A stretch of DNA of 53,513 nt. Origin: Thiotrichales bacterium. GTDB taxonomy: Bacteria; Pseudomonadota; Gammaproteobacteria; Beggiatoales; Beggiatoaceae. The position numbers were made by a program, and so were the translations under genes. Location: the NCBI GenBank assembly GCA_016744475.1, contig JADGEH010000026.1, positions 1 through 53,513 of the forward strand, written 5' to 3'. This document shows, piece after piece, positions 43,831 to 53,362 of the stretch (positions are counted from its first letter, which is position 1; each line of letters starts with the position of its first letter). Under the pieces are notes generated by a model. That model searched no databases. It was not told the DNA's origin and saw only the letters and a list, made by a program, of their open reading frames with translations.

Positions 43831-45009
43831 ATGAATCCCCGTCCCCCGATGTTGGATAAAACCACTTATACGCAGCAGGATAAGAACGATCTAGCCTATT
43901 GGTTGGCCTTGCATCGTGCGCCACGAGTCGGTTCTGTCACCTTTGCTAAATTATTGGCGGCCTGCGGTGAACCACGCCAGGTTTTTCAGGCGGGCGCTGC
44001 GCAATGGAATGCCTTAAAACTCAATGCCAAGTTACAAGCCTATTTACGCGCGCCGAATTGGGCAGCGGTAGAGAAAGATTTAGCCTGGTTAGAACAAGAC
44101 GGGCATCACATTTTGACCTGGAATCAAGCGGCTTATCCAGCCCGCTTAAAAGAAATTCACGATCCGCCGCCGTTGTTATTTATTCAAGGCGATCTAGCCT
44201 TGCTCTCAATGCCACAACTCGCCATTGTGGGCAGTCGCAACCCCAGTCAAACCGGACAAGACACAGCGCAAGAGTTTGCACAATACCTCGCTGCGGCGGG
44301 TTGGGTAATCACCAGTGGCATGGCTTTTGGCATTGATGCCGCCAGTCATCGTGGCGCATTAGACAGCCACGGCTACACCATCGCCGTCACCGGTACCGGA
44401 TTAAACACGGTGTATCCAGCTAAACACAAAGCACTCGCAGGACAGATTCGCCGCCACGGTGCGATGGTGTCTGAATTTCCGCCCGATATGCCACCTCGTC
44501 ATGTTCATTTCCCGCGTCGCAATCGCATCATTAGCGGCATGAGCGTGGGCACCTTAGTCGTGGAAGCAACGCTACGTAGCGGCTCTTTAATCACCGCACG
44601 CCAAGCCACCGAACAAGGCCGCGAAGTGTTCGCCATTCCTGGCTCGATTCATAATCCTCTGGCGAAAGGTTGTCATGCGCTGATAAAAGACGGCGCAAAA
44701 TTAGTCGAAAGTGCGCATGATATTCTTGAAGAGTTACAGGCATTTATCCCCGGTTTAGCGCCTAAACTTCCCTCTGCTGATCTGTCGCCCACCCAACACG
44801 CGGCGCAAAAAGACCGTTTAGATGAGGAATATGTGCAATTACTCAATCAAATGGGCGTGGGAGAGCCGTTGTCCATTGATGCCATGGTTGAACGTTGCGG
44901 ATTGACGGCTGAAGCGGTTTCCTCCATGCTGTTAATCCTTGAATTACGCGGACGGGTTCATCATTTGCCGGGTGGGAGCTATGCACGAGTAGGAGCCGTT
45001 GAGGGTTAA
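43831..45009 (+). CDS. dprA: DNA-processing protein DprA
   Basis: DprA (Smf) binds incoming single-stranded DNA during natural transformation and loads RecA. The 392-residue protein has an N-terminal SAM-like region (LAYWLALHRAPRVGSVTFAKLL), the extended Rossmann domain (LAIVGSRNPSQTGQDTAQEFA, GMAFGIDAASHRGAL, GTGLNTVYPAKH, SEFPPDMPPRHVHFPRRNRIISG) and a C-terminal winged helix (about 320-385). It starts 22 bases after the lysM-type gene and is followed by smg and topA. Its stop codon TAA coincides with the target duplication of a family A fragment, so the natural 3' end may have been altered slightly. Confidence 0.95.
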   Translation: MNPRPPMLDKTTYTQQDKNDLAYWLALHRAPRVGSVTFAKLLAACGEPRQVFQAGAAQWNALKLNAKLQAYLRAPNWAAVEKDLAWLEQDGHHILTWNQAAYPARLKEIHDPPPLLFIQGDLALLSMPQLAIVGSRNPSQTGQDTAQEFAQYLAAAGWVITSGMAFGIDAASHRGALDSHGYTIAVTGTGLNTVYPAKHKALAGQIRRHGAMVSEFPPDMPPRHVHFPRRNRIISGMSVGTLVVEATLRSGSLITARQATEQGREVFAIPGSIHNPLAKGCHALIKDGAKLVESAHDILEELQAFIPGLAPKLPSADLSPTQHAAQKDRLDEEYVQLLNQMGVGEPLSIDAMVERCGLTAEAVSSMLLILELRGRVHHLPGGSYARVGAVEG

Positions 45010-45080
45010 GAACCTATACGAAAATGGGATAATCGGCTCTAAGAGCCTATACGAAAACGGAATAATCGGCTGCAAACCCG
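45010..45080. repeat. two MITE family A end fragments in tandem
   Basis: GAACCTATACGAAAATGGG...CGGCTC (45010-45039), TAA (45040-45042), then GAGCCTATACGAAAACGG and AATAATCGGCTGCAAACCC. Both are left ends of family A; the first is flanked by TAA on both sides. It separates dprA from smg. Confidence 0.65.
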
Positions 45081-45191
45081 ACGTGACGCAAAGGCTTATT
45101 TTTTTATTTCAACCAGCGTTGAATCAAGCTCATTCAATGTTTTGTACAAATGTTTTGCATATTAGATGGCACACACAGAGGATATTTTTCC

Positions 45192-45671
45192 ATGAAAGAA
45201 AACATTCTGGATGTATTAATGTATTTGTTTGAAAACTACATGGACGATGACACCCAGTTAGAACAGGACCCCGAAACCTTAAAAGTCGAACTGAGTGCTG
45301 CTGGTTTTCCTCATACTGAAATTAACAAAGCGTTCGCATGGCTCGAAGATTTAGGCGAACGACAAGAATTACTCACTGATCGCCCTGCCTATGAAAGTCG
45401 CGCAATGCGTATCTTTACACAACATGAAGAAGATAAAATGGACTTGCAATGCCGAGGCTTTTTATTGTTCTTAGAACAAGTGGGAGTGTTAGATATTGCC
45501 AGCCGAGAGTTGGTGATTGATCGCAGCATGGCCTTAGATACCGAAGAAATGAGCTTAGAACAATTAAAATGGGTGATTTTGATGGTATTGTTTAATCAAC
45601 CCGGGCAAGAAGCTAATTTTGCCTGGATGGAAGACCTAGTGTATGACGAAAGCCCTAGGGTGATGCACTAA
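45192..45671 (+). CDS. smg: Smg (DUF494) protein
   Basis: A 159-residue cytoplasmic protein of the Smg/DUF494 family, found between dprA and topA in many Gammaproteobacteria. It begins MKENILDVLMYLFENYMDD, the conserved family start, and the ATG at 45192 has GAGGA 10 bases upstream. The longer open frame (from 45150) enters unrelated sequence. The family pattern continues with LSAAGFPHTEINKAFAWLEDL and ends with MEDLVYDESPRVMH. Function is not established; a link to DNA uptake or topology is only contextual. Confidence 0.92.
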   Translation: MKENILDVLMYLFENYMDDDTQLEQDPETLKVELSAAGFPHTEINKAFAWLEDLGERQELLTDRPAYESRAMRIFTQHEEDKMDLQCRGFLLFLEQVGVLDIASRELVIDRSMALDTEEMSLEQLKWVILMVLFNQPGQEANFAWMEDLVYDESPRVMH

Positions 45672-45672
45672 T

Positions 45673-45696
45673 ACGGCGCTTAAGCCTGGACAAGTC
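45673..45696. repeat. MITE family B end fragment
   Basis: CGGCGCTTAAGCCTGGACAAGTC followed by TA (45697-45698) matches the last 24 bases of a family B element. It lies just after the smg stop codon. No matching other end is nearby. Confidence 0.6.
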
Positions 45697-45777
45697 TATT
45701 TATGTTTGAGGTAATGCAACAACATCTGCATCCTCTTCAAAGTCTAAAACACATCTAAAATCGGTGGATATTAACCC

Positions 45778-48147
45778 GTGAGTAAACATCTGGTCGTTGT
45801 AGAATCGCCTGCAAAGGCGAAAACCATTAAAAAATATTTAGGCCCAGACTTTGAGGTACTGGCCTCCTATGGTCATGTGCGTGATCTATTGCCTAAAAAT
45901 GGCGCGGTCGATACGGAACATGGCTTCACCATGAAGTACGAAATCATTGAGCGCAATGCCAAACATGTTGCAGCGATTTCAACGGCCTTAAAAAAAGCCG
46001 ATGCGCTGTATCTGGCGACTGACCCGGATCGCGAAGGTGAAGCGATTTCCTGGCATTTGCATGAGTTGCTTAAAGAGAAAAAAATTCTTAAAGACAAACC
46101 TGTGCATCGCGTGGTGTTTCATGAAATTACTAAACAAGCGATTCAAGACGCAGTGGCACATCCGCGTGCTTTATCCATCGACTTAATCAATGCCCAGCAA
46201 GCTCGCCGTGCTTTGGATTATCTAGTCGGGTTTAACTTATCGCCTTTGTTATGGAAAAAAATTCGTGCCGGACTCTCAGCGGGTCGAGTACAAAGTCCTG
46301 CTTTACGTCTTATCGTTGAACGTGAAGCCGAGATCAAAGCCTTTAAATCCAAAGAATATTGGACCATTGAAGCGGATGTCAACAAAAAGCCTGAAGGTAA
46401 AAAGAAAGTCGTTCCTTTTATGGGTAAATTAACCCATTACGAAACGAAAAAACTCAATCAATTTTCCATTAATAATACCGAGCTGGCGACACAAGCGCGT
46501 GAAGCGTTGCTTAAGCAAGCCAATGGACAATTGCAAGTCATTAAAGTCGATAAAAAGCAACGCCGTCAACAACCCGCCGCACCTTTTATTACCTCTACAT
46601 TGCAACAAGAAGCGGCACGTAAACTGGGTTTCACCACACAACGCACCATGATGGTGGCACAGCAACTCTACGAAGGCGTGGATATTGGTGAAGGCGCTGT
46701 CGGTTTAATTAGCTACATGCGTACTGACTCGGTGAATCTTGCCGACGAAGCCATTGCAGAAGTGCGAGACATCATCGAACAACGTTATGGCAAAGAGAAT
46801 GTCCCGAAAGCGCCTCGCGTGTTTAAAACTAAAGCGAAAAACGCACAAGAAGCGCATGAAGCCATTCGTCCCACTTCCGCACACCGCCATCCTGACCAAG
46901 TTAAACAATACCTCAAGCCTGAACAACACAAGTTATACACGCTGATTTGGCAACGGACTGTCGCTTGCCAAATGATTCACGCCACGCTCAACACCGTCGC
47001 GGTAGACATGAGTTGCGGCAGCGAAGCGCATATTTTCCGTGCCAATGGTTCCGTATTAGCTAAACCCGGTTTTCGAGCCGTGTATATGGAAGGCGATGAC
47101 GACAAAGAAGATGATGCCGAAAAAGCCAAAGCTGAACAGAAAGCACCGATAGATGAAGAACGCCTGTTACCGCCCTTAGAAGTGGGAGAATGGGTGGATT
47201 TAAAAGACATTCGAGCCGATCAACATTTCACCGAGCCACCCCCGCGTTTTTCTGAAGCACGACTGGTGAAAACCTTGGAAGAACATGGCATTGGACGGCC
47301 TTCCACCTATGCCAGCATTATTTCTACTTTGCAACAACGCGAATACGTGGTGCTAGAGAAAAAACGCTTTATTCCTACCGACGTAGGCGAAGTGGTGAAT
47401 AAGTTTCTCACTGAGCATTTTTCGCAATATGTGGACTATACCTTCACCGCTAAGCTCGAAGATGAATTAGATGCGGTATCACGGGGTGAGAAAGAATGGG
47501 TGCCCTTGATGGAGCGCTTTTGGACGAAGTTCAAAACCCTGGTGGATAGCAAAATGGAAAGCGTGGATCGCCGTGATGTGACCCACGAAGCCTTAGATGA
47601 AAAATGTCCCGAATGTGAAAGTCCGTTGTCGATTCGTTTGGGCAAACGCGGCAAATTTATTGGTTGCACCAATTATCCTGAATGCCGTTACACCCGCAAT
47701 CTCGATGGCACCGCCTCCTCCACTGACGAGCCAGAAATTGTCGAAGACCGCCAATGTCCTAAATGCGATTCTGCCTTGCACATCAAACAAGGCCGCTACG
47801 GTAAATTCATCGGTTGCAGCAATTATCCTAAATGCAAATTCATTGAACCCTTAGAAAAACCGGAAGAGACTGGGATTGAATGCCCTGAGTGTAAAAAAGG
47901 TGCATTGCAAAAGAAAAAATCCCGTTACGGCAAAGAGTTCTTCTCATGTTCTACTTATCCTGATTGCAAATACGCGGTGTGGAATCCTCCGCTGGCAGAA
48001 GCCTGTCCACAATGTCATTGGCCGATTTTAACCATCAAAGTCACCAAACGTCGCGGCACGGAAAAAGTCTGCCCGCAGAAAGAATGTGGTTATGCAGAGC
48101 AAATCGAGCCACCAGAGCCTAAGCCAGAAAAACCTAAAGCTAAATAA
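45778..48147 (+). CDS. topA: DNA topoisomerase I
   Basis: Type IA topoisomerase that relaxes negative supercoils. The 789-residue protein has the TOPRIM domain (VVESPAKAKTIKKYLG; ATDPDREGEAISWHLHE with the metal aspartates) and the toroid region with QARRALDYLVGF. The catalytic tyrosine is in SYMRTDSVNL (about residue 312), and IGRPSTYASIISTLQQREYV follows. Four C-terminal zinc-ribbon-like units occupy about 605-775 (CPECESPLSIRLGK, CPKCDSALHIKQGR, CPECKKGALQKKKS, CPQCHWP). The start is a GTG with GGTGGA 9 bases upstream. It is the last gene of the lysM-dprA-smg-topA block; repeat E copies follow. Confidence 0.97.
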   Translation: MSKHLVVVESPAKAKTIKKYLGPDFEVLASYGHVRDLLPKNGAVDTEHGFTMKYEIIERNAKHVAAISTALKKADALYLATDPDREGEAISWHLHELLKEKKILKDKPVHRVVFHEITKQAIQDAVAHPRALSIDLINAQQARRALDYLVGFNLSPLLWKKIRAGLSAGRVQSPALRLIVEREAEIKAFKSKEYWTIEADVNKKPEGKKKVVPFMGKLTHYETKKLNQFSINNTELATQAREALLKQANGQLQVIKVDKKQRRQQPAAPFITSTLQQEAARKLGFTTQRTMMVAQQLYEGVDIGEGAVGLISYMRTDSVNLADEAIAEVRDIIEQRYGKENVPKAPRVFKTKAKNAQEAHEAIRPTSAHRHPDQVKQYLKPEQHKLYTLIWQRTVACQMIHATLNTVAVDMSCGSEAHIFRANGSVLAKPGFRAVYMEGDDDKEDDAEKAKAEQKAPIDEERLLPPLEVGEWVDLKDIRADQHFTEPPPRFSEARLVKTLEEHGIGRPSTYASIISTLQQREYVVLEKKRFIPTDVGEVVNKFLTEHFSQYVDYTFTAKLEDELDAVSRGEKEWVPLMERFWTKFKTLVDSKMESVDRRDVTHEALDEKCPECESPLSIRLGKRGKFIGCTNYPECRYTRNLDGTASSTDEPEIVEDRQCPKCDSALHIKQGRYGKFIGCSNYPKCKFIEPLEKPEETGIECPECKKGALQKKKSRYGKEFFSCSTYPDCKYAVWNPPLAEACPQCHWPILTIKVTKRRGTEKVCPQKECGYAEQIEPPEPKPEKPKAK

Positions 48148-48173
48148 TTCACCATTCACTTAAGCGTGAAATC

Positions 48174-48219
48174 GGAGTGCGAAGCCGCAGCTTCGCATGT
48201 GGCAAGCTACGTGGCTCTC
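48174..48219. repeat. palindromic repeat E, copy 2
   Basis: GGAGTGCgAAGCCGCAGCTT ... AAGCTACGTGGCTCTCC, an imperfect palindrome related to 6363-6412. It lies 26 bases after the topA stop. Confidence 0.6.
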
Positions 48220-48273
48220 CACTGCTGATCACGGGGTGAGGGGGATTAAAAACGGTATTCCTTCAGTATTTTT

Positions 48274-48322
48274 GGAGTGCGAAGTCGTCGCTTTGCATGT
48301 GCCAAGCGACGGCTTGGCACTC
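48274..48322. repeat. palindromic repeat E, copy 3
   Basis: GGAGTGCgAAGTCGTCGCTTTG ... CAAGCGACGGCTTGGCACTCC (arms quoted in part), the best-preserved symmetric copy, 51 bases before the start of the nSTAND-WD40 gene. Confidence 0.65.
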
Positions 48323-48373
48323 CGTTGATTCACCGATCTTCTTGCCTACCCCTTCTCCCCAAAGACTCTGCCC

Positions 48374-51300
48374 ATGCCCTCTGAACTCCACACCTTGCAA
48401 CGCGCTTTGCGCTTATCTGAAGGCCAATTTTCCCTGCTGTTGGCACGTTGTGCTTATCGTTCTTTGCGGAACACGCTGCTGGCTGAATTAAGCAAAGATG
48501 AACGCCTTTCTTTGCATCTTGTTTCCATCCCCGCAGATACCCGCAACTTACTGGAATTATTGCAAAATGCGGTCGCCAGCATAGAACCTACAGAACCGAT
48601 GCCGGGGTTGTTGGTGACGGGGCTTGAGCAAGTTGAAAACCTAGAACATCTGTTTGCTTCCACCAATCAATTACGTGACGAATTTCCCCGCCTGTTGCCC
48701 TGTCCTCTGGTGTTGTGGGTGACGGATGCGGCGTTGCAATGCTTGATTCGCGTCGCACCGGATTTTGAAAGCTGGGGCACGACTATCGAATTTGCCTGGG
48801 ACGATGCGCAGTTATTAGATTTTATCCGGCAAAAAGCGGACACCTTATTAGCCGATTGGTTAGCCCCAGAACAGGTCTTGCCCAGCCAACCCCTCATGCC
48901 GCGTTATGATCCCAGCCAGTTAGCTGAATTGCAGACCGCACAAAAACATTTGTCCGTGCAAGGCGTGCAAATCCCTTCTTGTGTGCAAGCCAGCCTGGAT
49001 TTATTGCGCGCCTGTGATGCGCCTTCCGGTAGCGAAGCCGCGCAACAAGCCTATCAATCGAGCCTAGCGCTCTGGCAACAACACGCGGACAAACCGCTTA
49101 ACCAAGCCGTGTGTTTGATTTTATTGGCTTTTAACCAGCAAACCCGCGCTCAACGCCAACCGCGTTTACGTGATACCGCTTGGCAACAAGCCACGCAGTC
49201 TTTGCAGCAAGCCCTAGAACTATTTGTTCAAGCTCAACGCGAGGATTTGCAGGCCAAATTTATTAATGCGCTGGGACAGGTGTTATTGCTGCGCCTGCGC
49301 ATGATAGTGGGAAAGCCACAACCCGATTTACTACACGCTTTAGAAACCCTGGCACAAACCGCTTTAGTCTTGCATCAACAACAACCGCAACGCTTAGCAC
49401 AAGCGCAAGCCTTGTGGGCAGAAGTGCAATTACGGCGCGGCGCACAAGCGTTGCTGCCCAGCAAAAGTCTGGTGGGCTTATGTGATGAGCGGGATCAAGC
49501 CTGGTTTGAATTGTTGCAGGCTAAACAAGCAGCGGCGTTTCAATCCAAAGAACATCAAGCCCATGCGCATCGTGCTTTGCAACACTTACAAACCGCTTTG
49601 TCATTGATCGAGCCGCACACGGATGGCTATTTATACCTGCGTTTATTGCAAACTCAGCATCAAGTGTATTTTGAATTGCAGGATTATTTAGCCGCTTTTC
49701 GCGTCAAATTACGTCAGTACGATTTAGAGCAACAATTGGATCTACGCGCTTTTAACGGTGCGGGGCGCTTGCGATCTGGGGTGAATTGGGAAAGTTCTCT
49801 GGATATTTCTGGGCGCATCCAGGATGTGCAGCATTTATTAGCCCGCATGGAGCGCGACGATCAGCCGCTGACCATTGTGTATGGTCCGTCTGGCGTGGGT
49901 AAAAGTTCTTTAATTCAAGCGGGTTTAGTCTCCAGCTTAAAACAAACCCGCATTCATGCGCGTCCTTTGCAGCCCATATTACAAACCGTTTATACCGATT
50001 GGATTAAAGAATTATTACAAGCCCTACAAGCGCAAGCCCAGCCACGCTTACCCCTGTATTCCCGCACCTTAAGACACACTTCAACAGAAGCTCAAATTTC
50101 ACGCATCATCCAGCAATTGCGCCAATTAACTGCACGTAATTATTTAGTCGTGCTGATTTTCGAGCAATTTGAAGAATTCTTTTTTGCCTGTCCAGAACCC
50201 GCACAACGGCGGGTTTTTTATCAGTTTTTACAAACCTGTCTGGACTTGCCCGATGTCAAAGTCATTCTCGCCCTGCGCGAAGATTATTTGCATCACTTGC
50301 TGGAATGCAATGCTCGCTTGGTCGAGCTATCTGCCATTAATAACAACATTCTCGACAAAAACATTCTCTACTACTTAGGCAATTTTTCTTGCGAACAAGC
50401 CCATACCGTCATTCAAAACCTGACACAAAACACGCTGTTTCAATTAGAGGATGATTTAATTGCGGCGTTGTTAGAAGACTTTGCCGCTGGGGGCGATGGT
50501 GTGCGCCCGATTGAACTACAAATTGTCGGCAACCAATTACAACACGAAAATATTCGCAGCCTAGAAGCCTATCGAGCGCACGGCCCAAAAACCGCTTTAG
50601 TCGAGCGCTATGTGCAAACCGTGGTGCAAGATTGCGGGCCCGAACATGAGCAACTCGCCAGCCGCGTGTTGTATTTATTAACCGATGAAGACAACACGCG
50701 CCCGCTAAAAACCCGCGCCGAACTTTCCACCATTTTAGAACCGGACGAGACGGCACTCGGCGTGGTCTTAGCGATTTTGACCCAATCGCGCTTAGTGTTT
50801 GTGCATCCTGGCGATCCTTCGCCGTATTACCAATTAGAACATGATTATCTCGTACCCTTCATTCGCCGCCAGCAAAGCGAAGATTTACAAGCCCAATTAG
50901 AAGATGAAAAACTCCGTCGTCACCACAGCGAAGCCAAGCTCAACCGTGTCATCCAGCGCTTACACACCAGCAGCTATTTTGTCTCCATTTTCATCGCCTT
51001 ACTCGGCCTTGCTGTCGGGGCTTGGGTGACGCAAACCGCCACCGAAGCCAAATCAAAAATACAAAGCCTCACCGTCAAACGCTTATGGCGCTCCCATCAA
51101 CAACTCGATGCCCTATTAGTCGGCTTGCAACAAGCGCAATTGCTAGATTCCTGGCAAGGGCACTTACTGCCGCAATACGACCGCTACACCGCCTTACTGT
51201 CGTTACAAGAAGTCATGCAAGGCATCACCGAACGCAACCGCTTAGAAGCACATCGCCGTCGCGTGTTAAGCGTCAGTTACAGCCCCGACGGCAAACACCT

Positions 51301-53362
51301 CGCCAGCACCAGCAATGACGGGCAAACCTTAATTTGGAACACGCACGGCAAATTACTCGCCCGCTTAGCCCATATCCAAGCCTTTCGCCCGCCCGTCCCC
51401 TTGCAAGACACCGAACAACAAACCTATGAACTCTCCATTTGGGATGCCAGCTTTCATCCCGACGGACGCACGCTCGCCGTCGCCGTCAACTTAAAACATC
51501 GTCAAACCTCGACAGATGAAGTCGATCACTCGATTGAATTATGGGATTTGCAATGTGTCACAGACGATGCCTGCGAGAGCACCTTATCGCATAGTCTACA
51601 AGGGCATACAGGCATGATTTACAGCCTAGATTTCAGCCCCGATGGACAATGGTTAGCCTCCAGCGACGACAAACACAGCATCCGCCTATGGACAGCAAAA
51701 GGTGAATTCATACGTGAATTAAACGGACACACCGCCCCCGTGCATCGCGTCATCTTCAGCCCCGATAGCCAGCGCTTATTATCCGTCAGCGACGACAAAA
51801 CCCTGCGCTTATGGTCATTAGATGGCACCCTGCTAAAAGTCTTAAAAGGCCATGAAGACTGGGTACTCAATGCCGCTTTCAGCCCCGACGGACAATATAT
51901 CGCCTCCGTTGGGCGCGACGGCGTGCGCATCTGGTCGCTGCTCACAGGACAACAACGCCAGCCCGCATACAGCAAAGCCCAGCGCCACGAAGACTACGTT
52001 TGGGGCGTGGCCTTTAGTGCCGATGGACAATGGTTAGCCACCGCAGGCTTAGATAAAGTCATTAAAATCTGGCGTTTTCGCCCCAGCCAGCCCATCCCTC
52101 TACAACTGGTCAACACCCTGCCCGGTCATCAGCGCGGCGTCATGAATTTAGCCTTTAATCCCCAACGCCCCGCACAACTCGCCTCCGCCGGATTAGACAA
52201 CCTTGTGCGCTTATGGCAAGTCGAACCCGCCCGCTACAACCTATTACGCGGCAGCGAAAGCTTTGCCGGCAAAGCCGATGAACCGATTTTCACCCACCTC
52301 GCTTTCAGTCCCGACAGCCAATTACTCGCCACAGGCAGCCAAGAAGGCGAAGTCATATTATGGGACAACCGAGGTCGGCGTTACTCAACCCTGCAACACC
52401 GCGAACCCCTACGCAAAGCCCACACCGGAGCCATTACCGCGCTCACCTTCAGCCCCGACGGTGCTTACCTGGTCTCCGCCGATTATCGCGGCGATATATT
52501 TTTATGGGATCGCCAAGGCCGCCTGCGCAACACCCTGGCAGGACACCAATCCAGCGTGCGCCAACTCAGTTTTAGTCCCGACGGAGCCGTACTCATGTCC
52601 GCCGGATTAGACGGCGTTATCCGCGTGTGGCGCGGCGATGGCGAAGAAATGGACACACTCCCCGGCTATGCCGCCGCCTTTAATCCCACTGGCACCTATC
52701 TCGCCATCGCCCCGTGGGATGGACTCATCCGCTTGCTCTACCTTGACGGCACCCAAGCCTACAGCTTAAGCAACCCCACCCGCAGCAACACACAAATCCG
52801 TTTTAGTCCCGACGGACAACTGCTGTTTTCCGCCTCCTGGCAAGGCGACATCGACATCTGGGGACACCAAGGACAGCACGTCGCACACGTCAAACGCACC
52901 GCCCGTAACATCAACCTCCCACAAGATCGCAATGCCGATTTCTCCATCAGCCCAGACAGCCGACTGTTCGCCATAGGGCAAGCCGACGGAGAAGTTCAAT
53001 TATGGAGCATTGCAGGCACCTTAATCCGCAGCCTACATGCCCATCAAGGCGCTGTGACGCAAGTGCGATTCAGTCCCGACGGGCAATTGCTCGCCAGTGC
53101 AGGCGTTGATCAAACGATTTATTTATGGCGACGAGACGGGCGCTTACTGGCGAGTTTTCAAGAACACGGGGATTTGATTTTAGACCTACGCTTCAGCCCC
53201 GACGGGCGCTTGCTGGCGAGCACCAGCATGGACAAAACCGTGCGTTTATGGTCTTTAGATTTTGCCGTAGACAAGCTCCGCGCACGCGGTTGTTCCTGGG
53301 GAAGGGATTACCTCATCCACAGCCAAACCGCCTGGGACGTGGACAAACAAGTGTGTGATTGA
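48374..53362 (+). CDS. nSTAND NTPase with TM and about 15 WD40 repeats
   Basis: A 1662-residue protein. N-terminus (about 1-180) with LVTGLEQVENL and PRLLPCPLVLWVTDAALQCLIRVAPDFESW, a region I know from NTPase-repeat proteins of cyanobacteria and sulfur bacteria. A TPR-like helical region covers about 190-450. The nSTAND1 NTPase has Walker A GPSGVGKSS (about 505-513) and Walker B VVLIFEQFEEFF (about 590-601), where the usual acidic Asp is Glu, plus ALREDYLHHLL. A membrane helix (SYFVSIFIALLGLAVGAWVT, about 866-886) is followed by about 15 WD40 repeats (about 955-1630), two propellers. The C-terminal tail (RGCSWGRDYL) is a common cap. It likely senses a ligand through the propellers and oligomerises on ATP binding. 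No effector domain such as TIR or caspase-like was recognised. Confidence 0.85.
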   Translation: MPSELHTLQRALRLSEGQFSLLLARCAYRSLRNTLLAELSKDERLSLHLVSIPADTRNLLELLQNAVASIEPTEPMPGLLVTGLEQVENLEHLFASTNQLRDEFPRLLPCPLVLWVTDAALQCLIRVAPDFESWGTTIEFAWDDAQLLDFIRQKADTLLADWLAPEQVLPSQPLMPRYDPSQLAELQTAQKHLSVQGVQIPSCVQASLDLLRACDAPSGSEAAQQAYQSSLALWQQHADKPLNQAVCLILLAFNQQTRAQRQPRLRDTAWQQATQSLQQALELFVQAQREDLQAKFINALGQVLLLRLRMIVGKPQPDLLHALETLAQTALVLHQQQPQRLAQAQALWAEVQLRRGAQALLPSKSLVGLCDERDQAWFELLQAKQAAAFQSKEHQAHAHRALQHLQTALSLIEPHTDGYLYLRLLQTQHQVYFELQDYLAAFRVKLRQYDLEQQLDLRAFNGAGRLRSGVNWESSLDISGRIQDVQHLLARMERDDQPLTIVYGPSGVGKSSLIQAGLVSSLKQTRIHARPLQPILQTVYTDWIKELLQALQAQAQPRLPLYSRTLRHTSTEAQISRIIQQLRQLTARNYLVVLIFEQFEEFFFACPEPAQRRVFYQFLQTCLDLPDVKVILALREDYLHHLLECNARLVELSAINNNILDKNILYYLGNFSCEQAHTVIQNLTQNTLFQLEDDLIAALLEDFAAGGDGVRPIELQIVGNQLQHENIRSLEAYRAHGPKTALVERYVQTVVQDCGPEHEQLASRVLYLLTDEDNTRPLKTRAELSTILEPDETALGVVLAILTQSRLVFVHPGDPSPYYQLEHDYLVPFIRRQQSEDLQAQLEDEKLRRHHSEAKLNRVIQRLHTSSYFVSIFIALLGLAVGAWVTQTATEAKSKIQSLTVKRLWRSHQQLDALLVGLQQAQLLDSWQGHLLPQYDRYTALLSLQEVMQGITERNRLEAHRRRVLSVSYSPDGKHLASTSNDGQTLIWNTHGKLLARLAHIQAFRPPVPLQDTEQQTYELSIWDASFHPDGRTLAVAVNLKHRQTSTDEVDHSIELWDLQCVTDDACESTLSHSLQGHTGMIYSLDFSPDGQWLASSDDKHSIRLWTAKGEFIRELNGHTAPVHRVIFSPDSQRLLSVSDDKTLRLWSLDGTLLKVLKGHEDWVLNAAFSPDGQYIASVGRDGVRIWSLLTGQQRQPAYSKAQRHEDYVWGVAFSADGQWLATAGLDKVIKIWRFRPSQPIPLQLVNTLPGHQRGVMNLAFNPQRPAQLASAGLDNLVRLWQVEPARYNLLRGSESFAGKADEPIFTHLAFSPDSQLLATGSQEGEVILWDNRGRRYSTLQHREPLRKAHTGAITALTFSPDGAYLVSADYRGDIFLWDRQGRLRNTLAGHQSSVRQLSFSPDGAVLMSAGLDGVIRVWRGDGEEMDTLPGYAAAFNPTGTYLAIAPWDGLIRLLYLDGTQAYSLSNPTRSNTQIRFSPDGQLLFSASWQGDIDIWGHQGQHVAHVKRTARNINLPQDRNADFSISPDSRLFAIGQADGEVQLWSIAGTLIRSLHAHQGAVTQVRFSPDGQLLASAGVDQTIYLWRRDGRLLASFQEHGDLILDLRFSPDGRLLASTSMDKTVRLWSLDFAVDKLRARGCSWGRDYLIHSQTAWDVDKQVCD

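Noticed and set aside
45150-45191. Longer N-terminus for Smg
   Set aside because: The family starts at MKEN; the extra 14 residues have no family match, and GAGGA supports the ATG at 45192.
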